Assembly: GCF_014495845.1 (NCBI RefSeq)
Contig: NZ_CP061080.1
Span: 1,353,001-1,417,000, forward strand
DNA from: Aquibium microcysteis
Lineage (GTDB): Bacteria > Pseudomonadota > Alphaproteobacteria > Rhizobiales > Rhizobiaceae
Length of the DNA: 64,000 bases
Direction: 5' to 3'
Positions 55,743-62,199 of this stretch are shown in pieces. Under the pieces are notes generated by a model, which saw nothing but the letters and a program-made list of their open reading frames with translations, had not been told where the DNA came from and ran no database searches. Each line of letters begins with the position of its first letter. The stretch's first letter is position 1. Both the position numbers and the translations under genes were made by a program.

Positions 55743-57169
55743 GCGGCAGCCTGGCAGCAGGATGTCTTCGCCACGACGGGCGCGACCGTCGTCGAAGCAC
55801 ACCCACATCCTGCGTCGCCGCTTGCCTTGGCGGCTGCATCGGCGGCGCAGCACGCATCAATGTCAGCCGGCGCCGGGCCGCCGCAGCATGACGGCTCGGC
55901 GGCACTGGCTTGCGGCACGCCGCAGACGCCCGTTTCCGGAAGAACAAGCTGGACCTGGCGGGCCGCGACAGGATCGCCCGCGATCTCGGCGACGATGGAT
56001 CGGACCTGCTCGTAGCCGGTCGCCATCAGGAAGGTCGGCGCGCGCCCGTAGGATTTTGAGCCGACGATGTAGAAGCCCGGCTCCGGATGGGCCAGTTCAT
56101 CGACGCCGTGCGGCGGCACTGTGCCGCAGGAATGAACGTTCGGGTCGATCAGCGGTGCGAGCGCCGGCGTCGCCTCGACAGCCGGATCAAGGCCGAGGCG
56201 CAATTCCCGCAGGAACGAGAAGTCGGGGCGGAAGCCGGTCGCGACGACGATGCGATCGACAACTTCGGCGACGGGACGCACGCCAAGCGTTGCCTCCACG
56301 CGGAGCCTATCACCCGAGCGCGCGACGCGGTCGACGACGAAGGGGGCCAGCATCTTTAGTCTGCGCTCGTCGATCGCTTGCTTCGCGGCGAGACCAAGCG
56401 CGCCGCGCCCGGGCAACTGGTCGTTCAGACCGCCGCCGAGCAGGCGCGCGATGCGATCACGCCGGAGCGCCCACAGCACTTCCGTACCCGGCGCCTTCTG
56501 CTGCAGGTCGAGCAGCGAGAGCGCCACATTGATGGCGGAGTGGCCGCTGCCGAGCACAAGCGTGCGCTTACCCGCATAGGACTCGCGCTCGGCGCCATCG
56601 ACATCGGGGATCCCGTAGGCGATCAGGTCTGCGGCCCCCGCTTCACCGGGAACGCCAAGACCGTCTGCGCCCATCGGGTTTGGCCGCGACCACGTTCCCG
56701 ATGCGTCGATGACCGCGCGCGCCAGCAGGCGATGTTCGCCCTCGTGATCGCGATAGCGCACGACGAAGGGCGCGTCGGCGCGGCCATCATTCGACATCAG
56801 GTCATGGCCTTGCCGCGTGATCCCGGTCACCTCCGCTCCGAGACTAAGGCCCGCCGCAATGGCCGGCAACCGGGAGAGTGGCTCAAGATACTTCGTCACG
56901 ATCTCCCTGCCTGTCGGCAGGTAATCACCGGACGGTGCCGTGACGCCGTCGTCGGCAAGCAGTGTCCGCGCGGCCGCATCGACGTTGTAGTCCCAGGGCG
57001 AAAAGACGCGCACATGGCCCCAATCAAGGAGCGCCGCGCCGACGCTCGTTCCTTTTTCGAAGAGCACGGGGCGCAGGCCGCGCTCCGCCAGGCGCGCGGC
57101 TGCGGCGAGACCCACGGGGCCAGCTCCGATCACGGCAACCGGCAGTTCCGGATGAGAGATGGCCATCAT
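55739..57169 (-). CDS. FAD/NAD(P)-dependent oxidoreductase with Cys-rich tail
   Basis: The protein has 476 residues. It has an FAD-binding motif (VIGAGPVGLAAAARLAERG) at the start, an NAD(P)-binding motif (LVLGSGHSAINVAL) near residue 210, and ATGFRPD, as in flavin monooxygenases and thioredoxin-reductase-like proteins; ArsO-type proteins of arsenic clusters have this layout. The last 60 residues carry about ten cysteines, several adjacent (PSCCGG, DACCAAD, GCGCAS, TSCCQ), a pattern suited to binding As(III). Its position in an ars cluster and coupling to an exporter support a role with arsenic compounds. The reaction is unknown. Confidence 0.85.
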   Translation of the reverse strand: MMAISHPELPVAVIGAGPVGLAAAARLAERGLRPVLFEKGTSVGAALLDWGHVRVFSPWDYNVDAAARTLLADDGVTAPSGDYLPTGREIVTKYLEPLSRLPAIAAGLSLGAEVTGITRQGHDLMSNDGRADAPFVVRYRDHEGEHRLLARAVIDASGTWSRPNPMGADGLGVPGEAGAADLIAYGIPDVDGAERESYAGKRTLVLGSGHSAINVALSLLDLQQKAPGTEVLWALRRDRIARLLGGGLNDQLPGRGALGLAAKQAIDERRLKMLAPFVVDRVARSGDRLRVEATLGVRPVAEVVDRIVVATGFRPDFSFLRELRLGLDPAVEATPALAPLIDPNVHSCGTVPPHGVDELAHPEPGFYIVGSKSYGRAPTFLMATGYEQVRSIVAEIAGDPVAARQVQLVLPETGVCGVPQASAAEPSCCGGPAPADIDACCAADAAAKASGDAGCGCASTTVAPVVAKTSCCQAAA

Positions 57170-57180
57170 TCGATCCTTCC

Positions 57181-57190
57181 CGAATATTCG
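57181..57190. promoter_or_regulatory. Palindrome before the oxidoreductase gene
   Basis: CGAATATTCG is a perfect 10-base palindrome 11 bases before the oxidoreductase start, followed by AATTAAAGGG. It may be an ArsR operator, though it differs from the other two. Confidence 0.4.
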
Positions 57191-57217
57191 AATTAAAGGG
57201 TCAAAAAAGGGGGATCG

Positions 57218-57550
57218 CTACGCGCGTTCCCTCGCCTTCCGTCGTGCCGGCTCCGGCGGACAGCTTCCGTCCGCACAGCATTCGTCTGCGAGGTAGCCGA
57301 TCAGAGCCTGCATCGACGGATACTCGGCGCGGCAGATGAGCGTCGTCGCCTGCCTCTCTTGGCTCACCAGCCCCGTCTCGATCAGCCGCTTGCAGTGATG
57401 CGACAGGGTGGACGCCGGGATACCGAGCCTCTCCTGGATGCTGCCAACTGGCAGTCCCTCCTCGCCTGCGCGCACAAGGATTCGATAGATGTTCAGGCGC
57501 GTCGGGTTGCCGAGCGCTTCGAGCTGCGATGCTGCCTGTTCAAGCTTCAT
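57218..57550 (-). CDS. ArsR-family repressor (second copy)
   Basis: The protein has 110 residues with a winged helix: LEALGNPTRLNIYRILVRAG, then recognition helix IPASTLSHHCKRLIETGLV. A C-terminal DECCADGSC has vicinal cysteines that could sense As(III) or Sb(III), as in the alphaproteobacterial ArsR type with C-terminal cysteines. A candidate operator lies 40 bases upstream. It is likely to control itself, arsH and perhaps the oxidoreductase/MFS pair. Confidence 0.92.
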   Translation of the reverse strand: MKLEQAASQLEALGNPTRLNIYRILVRAGEEGLPVGSIQERLGIPASTLSHHCKRLIETGLVSQERQATTLICRAEYPSMQALIGYLADECCADGSCPPEPARRKARERA

Positions 57551-57589
57551 GCGAGGAGCGTAGCCGCGGCCAAGGCGCCGGTCAATTCA

Positions 57590-57609
57590 ATTTCGATGAT
57601 CGTAGAAAT
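57590..57609. promoter_or_regulatory. ArsR operator upstream of the second arsR
   Basis: ATTTCGATGATCGTAGAAAT contains ATTTC-N10-GAAAT. It shares 8 bases at the left and 7 at the right with the site before arsH. Confidence 0.7.
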
Positions 57610-57629
57610 AAGGAATCCTGAGTGAACCG

Positions 57630-58361
57630 TCAGATCGACCGCTGGTTCACCCGCTTTGACACCTCCTCGGCGCTTTCCACGCGCTCTGAATAGCGGTCGG
57701 TCAGGTAGTCGGTCCTGTCGCGGAGGAGCAGCGTGAACTTCATCAGTTCCTCCATCACGTCGACGATGCGGTTGTAGTAGGGCGACGGCTTCATCCGGCC
57801 CTCGGCGTCGAACTCGTTGAAGGCCTTCGCCACCGACGACTGGTTCGGGATGGTGACCATGCGCATCCAGCGGCCAAGAACGCGCAGCTGGTTGACCGCG
57901 TTGAAGCTCTGCGAACCGCCGCAGACCTGCATGACCGCCAAGGTCCGTCCCTGAGTCGGTCGCACTCCGCCGAGCGACAGCGGAAGCCAGTCGATCTGCG
58001 CCTTCATGATCCCGGTCATCGAACCGTGCCGCTCGGGAGAGCACCAGACCTGCCCTTCCGACCATGTCGACAGGTCGCGCAGTTCCTTGACCTTGGGATG
58101 ATCGGCCGGGACAGAGTCCGGAAGCGGCAAGCCCGCGGGATTGAAAATGCGTACCTCCGCGCCCAGCCGGCGAAGGACCCGCGCCGCTTCCTCTGTCGCC
58201 AGCCGCGAATAGGAGCGCTCGCGCAGCGAGCCGTAGAGCATCAGGATCCGAGCCGGGTGCGACGATCGGGGCGCGTCCAGCAAGGCGGCTTCATCGATTT
58301 GCCGAAAACTGTCTTCTTCAAGATTCGGCAGCGTGTCGATCAGCGCGGTGGCTTCGGTCAT
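57630..58361 (-). CDS. arsH: Organoarsenical oxidase ArsH
   Basis: ArsH is an NADPH-dependent FMN protein that oxidises trivalent methyl- and aromatic arsenicals to less toxic pentavalent forms. The 243 residues have the flavodoxin-like phosphate loop [13 protein letters not shown] near residue 42 and the family segments [20 protein letters not shown] and [20 protein letters not shown]. It has its own operator-containing promoter. Typical rhizobial ars operons (aqpS-arsC-arsH) include it. Confidence 0.96.
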   Translation of the reverse strand: MTEATALIDTLPNLEEDSFRQIDEAALLDAPRSSHPARILMLYGSLRERSYSRLATEEAARVLRRLGAEVRIFNPAGLPLPDSVPADHPKVKELRDLSTWSEGQVWCSPERHGSMTGIMKAQIDWLPLSLGGVRPTQGRTLAVMQVCGGSQSFNAVNQLRVLGRWMRMVTIPNQSSVAKAFNEFDAEGRMKPSPYYNRIVDVMEELMKFTLLLRDRTDYLTDRYSERVESAEEVSKRVNQRSI

Positions 58362-58394
58362 GTGGCTCCTGCCCGCCGGGGCTACGACGCTAGA

Positions 58395-58414
58395 ATTTCG
58401 ATTTAATTAGAAAT
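58395..58414. promoter_or_regulatory. ArsR operator upstream of arsH
   Basis: ATTTCGATTTAATTAGAAAT contains ATTTC-N10-GAAAT and aligns with the site at 57590-57609. It lies 34 bases before the arsH start. Confidence 0.7.
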
Positions 58415-58458
58415 ATGGACGGATCTTTGAGCACGTCAACCCACGAATGACTCCTGAG

Positions 58459-58881
58459 TTACCTCAAGCGCCGGCCATCCGCGTCAATCACCACCTCACC
58501 GTCATCCTTTGTGAACGGCCCGATATGCGGGTTCGTAAGGATGTCGAGAACGGCTTCCGACGGGCGGCACAGCCTCGTGCCGAGCGGCGTGACGACGATC
58601 GGGCGGTTGATGAGGATCGGATGCGCCATCATGAAGTCGACGAGCTCGTCATCGCTCCACTTCGTGTCGCCAAGGCCAAGTTCGCCATACGGCGTCCCCT
58701 TCTCGCGCAGCAGGTCGCGCGGCGTCATCCCCATGGCTGCGATCAGCTCGACCAGCCTGTCGCGCGACGGCGGCGTCTTCAAATACTCGATTACCTCGGG
58801 CTCTTCGCCGGATTGCCGGATCATGGCGAGCGTGTTGCGCGAAGTGCCGCAGTCAGGATTGTGGTAGATCGTAATCGTCAT
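58459..58881 (-). CDS. arsC: Arsenate reductase, glutaredoxin-linked type
   Basis: This ArsC (140 residues) is the glutathione/glutaredoxin-dependent type that reduces As(V) to As(III). The catalytic cysteine lies in HNPDCGTSRNTLAMI (residue 11), and arginines of the arsenate site are in ILINRPIVVTPLGTRLCRP. The start overlaps aqpS by four bases. A second, unrelated arsenate reductase is two genes upstream. Confidence 0.95.
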   Translation of the reverse strand: MTITIYHNPDCGTSRNTLAMIRQSGEEPEVIEYLKTPPSRDRLVELIAAMGMTPRDLLREKGTPYGELGLGDTKWSDDELVDFMMAHPILINRPIVVTPLGTRLCRPSEAVLDILTNPHIGPFTKDDGEVVIDADGRRLR

Positions 58882-59567
58882 TCTGCGGGCCTCGTTTCGA
58901 GCATGGATTTCGGAGCGGCGAGCATCCAGCCGGCCACTACCATAGCCAGCAACGCACCGATCAATTCGGCGACGATAAAGCCCGGCAGGTCGACAGGCCG
59001 AATGCCGGCGAAGGTGTCGGTGAAGGCGCGTGCGATCGCGACGGCCGGATTAGCAAAAGACGTCGACGCCGTGAACCAATAGGCTGCGGTGATATAGAGG
59101 CCCACAAGCCATGGAATTGCGTCCGACCTGAAGCGAAGCCCGGCCAGGATCGTGAACACCAGCCCGAATGAAGCCACGCCCTCCGCCAGCCATTGAGCCG
59201 CTCCGCTGCGCACCGTCGTCGACGCCTGCAAGATCGGTAGTTCGAACATTGCGTGGGCGAGCAGCGCTCCCAGTATGCCGCCGGCGATCTGTGCCGCTAC
59301 GTAAGTCATCGCGGCGTATGTCTCGATCTCCCGCCGCAGCGCAAACACCAGCGTCACCGCCGGGTTGAAATGAGCGCCCGATAAAGGCCCGAGAATGGTG
59401 ATCAGCACCACCAGGATGGCACCGGTGGGCAGCGTGTTGCCGAGCAGCGCCAGCGCGACGTCGTCGGTCAGCCGGTCGGCCATGATGCCGGAGCCGATGA
59501 CGGTAGCGACCAGTATGCCGGTCCCAAGAGCTTCTGCGGCGAGCCGGCGCGGCAGGTCGGCCTGCAT
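58878..59567 (-). CDS. aqpS: Aquaglyceroporin AqpS
   Basis: AqpS is a membrane channel that lets As(III) flow out down its gradient after arsenate reduction, replacing the ArsB/Acr3 pump in rhizobia. The 229 residues have six hydrophobic helices and the two pore motifs, here GAHFNPAVTL (near 66) and FANPAVAIARA (near 182). The gene overlaps arsC on each side by one to four bases. No Acr3 or ArsB is in the window, so arsenite release depends on this channel. Confidence 0.94.
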   Translation of the reverse strand: MQADLPRRLAAEALGTGILVATVIGSGIMADRLTDDVALALLGNTLPTGAILVVLITILGPLSGAHFNPAVTLVFALRREIETYAAMTYVAAQIAGGILGALLAHAMFELPILQASTTVRSGAAQWLAEGVASFGLVFTILAGLRFRSDAIPWLVGLYITAAYWFTASTSFANPAVAIARAFTDTFAGIRPVDLPGFIVAELIGALLAMVVAGWMLAAPKSMLETRPAE

Positions 59568-60076
59568 CAGCCGGCCTTCGGTAGGTTGCGACCGATCTCG
59601 TCAAGCCGCTTCTGCAGCGCGAGTTTGTCGAGCGTGTTCATCGGCAGGCTGGTGAAGATCGATATCCGGTTGTTGAGCATCCGATACGCGTCCGCAAAGG
59701 CGAGTCGCTTCTCGGCCTCCGTGCCTTCGGCGGCCGCCGGATCGGGGACGCCCCAGTGCGCGGTCATCGGCTGCCCGGGCCAGATCGGGCAGGATTCATT
59801 GGCTGCGTTGTCGCAGACGGTAAAGACGAAATTCATCTCCGGCGCGCCGGGCTCGGCGAATTCCTGCCAGTCCTTCGAGCGCGCGAAGGACGTGTCGTGG
59901 TTGAGGCTCTTCAGCAGGTCCAGCGCATAGGGGTGGACTTGGCCCTTCGGCTGGGAACCGGCGGAAAAGCCCTTGAACCTCCCTTGCCCGACGCGGTTTA
60001 CGATCGCTTCGGCAAGTATCGAGCGAGCGGAGTTGCCGGTGCACAGGAAAAGGACGTTGTGCGGTATGTCGGACAT
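59567..60076 (-). CDS. arsC: Arsenate reductase, low-molecular-weight phosphatase type
   Basis: The protein has 169 residues with the phosphatase loop LCTGNSARS (CX5R) near residue 12 and the later FVFTVCDNAANESCP and WGVPDPAA. It reduces As(V) with glutaredoxin or thioredoxin and is unrelated to the other ArsC. AGGAGG lies before the ATG at 60076, six codons after an alternative start. It is the first gene after arsR, 11 bases away. Confidence 0.94.
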   Translation of the reverse strand: MSDIPHNVLFLCTGNSARSILAEAIVNRVGQGRFKGFSAGSQPKGQVHPYALDLLKSLNHDTSFARSKDWQEFAEPGAPEMNFVFTVCDNAANESCPIWPGQPMTAHWGVPDPAAAEGTEAEKRLAFADAYRMLNNRISIFTSLPMNTLDKLALQKRLDEIGRNLPKAG

Positions 60077-60087
60077 GATCGTTCCTC

Positions 60088-60420
60088 CTAGCAATCACAG
60101 GTGACGGCGTTGATGACGGGGCGGCAGAGTTCGGGAGAACCGTTGCAACAGTCCTCCATCAGGTAGGCGAGAAGGTCGCGGAAGCCGGTCATGTCGGCGA
60201 CATAGCGGACGATGCGTCCGTCGCGCTCGGGACGGATCAGCCCGGCATGGGTCAAGATCTTCAGATGAGACGAGGTCGTATTCTGTACCGCGCCCACTCC
60301 GGTCGCGATCTCGCCGGCCGGGATACCTTCAGCGCCTGCGCGAACCAGAAGGCGGAAGATGTCGAGCCGGGTCTCCTGACCGAGCGCGGCCAAAGCGGCG
60401 AGCGATGTTTTCTTGTCCAT
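60088..60420 (-). CDS. arsR: ArsR-family arsenite-responsive repressor
   Basis: The protein has 110 residues with a winged helix (LGQETRLDIFRLLVRAG, then QNTTSSHLKILTHAGLI). Cysteines cluster at the C-terminus (MEDCCNG, ELCRP and the terminal CDC), a likely As(III) sensor. It leads the arsR-arsC-aqpS-arsC operon and has an inverted repeat just upstream. The two ArsR proteins of this cluster are similar in layout. Confidence 0.94.
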   Translation of the reverse strand: MDKKTSLAALAALGQETRLDIFRLLVRAGAEGIPAGEIATGVGAVQNTTSSHLKILTHAGLIRPERDGRIVRYVADMTGFRDLLAYLMEDCCNGSPELCRPVINAVTCDC

Positions 60421-60432
60421 ACATCTGCCTTT

Positions 60433-60446
60433 CTCGATGAATCGAG
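60433..60446. promoter_or_regulatory. Putative ArsR operator of the main ars operon
   Basis: CTCGAT-GA-ATCGAG is a perfect 6-base inverted repeat ending 13 bases before the arsR start. It differs from the ATTTC-N10-GAAAT sites, so each ArsR may have its own sequence. Confidence 0.6.
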
Positions 60447-60485
60447 TTATCGTTAGCTGACATGACAGGACGATGACGGAAAGGT

Positions 60486-61745
60486 CTAAATCGCCTCGAA
60501 CGCGAGCCGCATCCCGGGCTCGACACGGTCCACGCCGGGCGGCAGAAGCGCAATCCCGTCGGCCTGCGAGATCGCCCGCAGGCTCGCGGAGGAGCCGCGG
60601 CCGAGCATGGCCAGGCGCGGCAATCCATCGGAGCCTGCGGCCCCGATGCGCACCGGAACGAACTCGGTGCGGTCGGGACGCTTCTCGTAGGCGAAATCGG
60701 CAACCGCCTGCGTCCACGTCGGCGCCGGGATCGACAGGCCTGCCAGCTTGCGGAGCGCCGGCAGCGCGATCATGCGAAAGGTGACGAGAGTGGCGTTGGG
60801 ATTGCCGGGGAGCCCGAGGAACAGCGCTGGACCCAGCCGCCCTACCTTCACTGGCTTGCCGGGTCGCATAGCGACCTTCATGACGTCTAGCACGCCGCCC
60901 CCGGACCCAACCGCCCAGGTGACGTGGTCTTCCTCTCCCGACGAGACCCCGCCCGTGGTGATGATCGCATCGCATTGCGTGGCCGCCTCGGCCAGCGCCG
61001 CGGCGATCGCCTCTCGCGTATCGGGCACGATGCCGAAGTCGAGCACTTCCGCCCAGCGGCATGCATCGAGACTGGCGCGCAGCATCACGCGGTTCGAGTT
61101 GAAGATCTGGCCGGGATGAAGCGGCTGACCCGGCTCGCGCAGCTCGGTGCCTGTCGAGATCAGTCCGACGCGAACCTTCCGGCGAACCTCGACCGCGGCC
61201 ATTCCCTGACCGGCGAGGAGCGCGAGATGCTGGGCTTTCAGCGTTTCGCCAACCTCCAGCAGCGACTCTCCCCGCCGCACGTCCTCTCCCGAGATCCGCA
61301 CGTTCTGGCCCGTTCGCGGCTTCTGGTCGATGACGATGGCGTCGCCTTCCAGACTGCACTTCTCCTGCATGACAACGGTGTCAAATCCTTGCGGGACCGG
61401 CGCCCCGGTCAGGATGCGGACCGAACCTTCAAAGGATTGCCTGAGAGCATCGCCTGCCGCGATGCGGCCCGTCACCTTGAGACGCCACGGACCCTGTCCA
61501 GTGAAGCGGTCCGACTTGACCGCATATCCATCCATCGCGGAGGCGTTGAACGGCGGCAGGTTCAGGCTCGCGACCACTCCCGTTGCCGTCACGCGCCCGA
61601 TCGCGTCGAGCAGGTCCAGCGTTTCTGTTTCCGTCACCGGAGTCGCCGTGGCGATCGCTTTCGCCGCGGCGATGTCTACGGGGATGACCGCCCCGGACGC
61701 GCACGCTTCGCAATGGTCCGGAAGAGCGAGGGCGGACGGGGTCAT
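60486..61745 (-). CDS. moeA: Molybdopterin molybdenumtransferase MoeA
   Basis: MoeA inserts molybdenum into molybdopterin. The 419 residues show LPPFNASAMDGYAV, the GTELREPGQPL block, TTGGVSSGEEDHV and the late GLPGNPNATLVTF. A copy placed behind aioA and a cytochrome gene (aioBA-cytC-moeA) is a known feature of arsenite oxidase operons and supplies cofactor for AioA. It sits 2 bases from the cytochrome gene. Confidence 0.95.
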   Translation of the reverse strand: MTPSALALPDHCEACASGAVIPVDIAAAKAIATATPVTETETLDLLDAIGRVTATGVVASLNLPPFNASAMDGYAVKSDRFTGQGPWRLKVTGRIAAGDALRQSFEGSVRILTGAPVPQGFDTVVMQEKCSLEGDAIVIDQKPRTGQNVRISGEDVRRGESLLEVGETLKAQHLALLAGQGMAAVEVRRKVRVGLISTGTELREPGQPLHPGQIFNSNRVMLRASLDACRWAEVLDFGIVPDTREAIAAALAEAATQCDAIITTGGVSSGEEDHVTWAVGSGGGVLDVMKVAMRPGKPVKVGRLGPALFLGLPGNPNATLVTFRMIALPALRKLAGLSIPAPTWTQAVADFAYEKRPDRTEFVPVRIGAAGSDGLPRLAMLGRGSSASLRAISQADGIALLPPGVDRVEPGMRLAFEAI

Positions 61746-61747
61746 GG

Positions 61748-62131
61748 TCACTCTGGCAGCGTCTTCAGATAGGCTACGAGATCGGCGAGTTCGTCCGGCT
61801 TCTTGATGCCGGCGAATGCCATCTTCGTACCGGGAACCTTGGCCTTCGGCGCGACAAGATATTCGGTCAGATGGGCGTCGTCCCAGACGAGACCGGCGGC
61901 ACCCGCCTCTTTCATCGCCTTCGAGTAGTTGTATCCTTCGACGGTGCCGGCCGTTCGACCGATCACGTCGCCGAGATGCGGGCCGACCTTGTTGGTGGTC
62001 GTATCGGTGGCATGGCAGGCGACGCATTTCCTGAAGATGACCTTGCCGGCCTCGATATCCTGGGCTTGGGCCATGGATGCGACGAGGACAAAAGCTCCCG
62101 TCGTCACGACTTTCATGGTCGATGATGTCAC
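61748..62131 (-). CDS. Class I cytochrome c of the arsenite oxidase operon
   Basis: This periplasmic cytochrome c552-like protein has 127 residues. The signal peptide TTGAFVLVASMAQA is followed by the heme site CVACH (FRKCVACHA), and the axial methionine lies in GTKMAFAGI. It accepts electrons from arsenite oxidase and passes them to the respiratory chain. I chose the GTG at 62131 because GGAG lies 7 bases before it; an ATG at 62116 is possible but has no ribosome site. Confidence 0.93.
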   Translation of the reverse strand: MTSSTMKVVTTGAFVLVASMAQAQDIEAGKVIFRKCVACHATDTTTNKVGPHLGDVIGRTAGTVEGYNYSKAMKEAGAAGLVWDDAHLTEYLVAPKAKVPGTKMAFAGIKKPDELADLVAYLKTLPE

Positions 62132-62199
62132 GATGTACTCCGGTCTGATGCTGAAGGCGCCGCCGGGTTGGTGTGGCCCGGCGGCGCGAAGCGCGGTGG

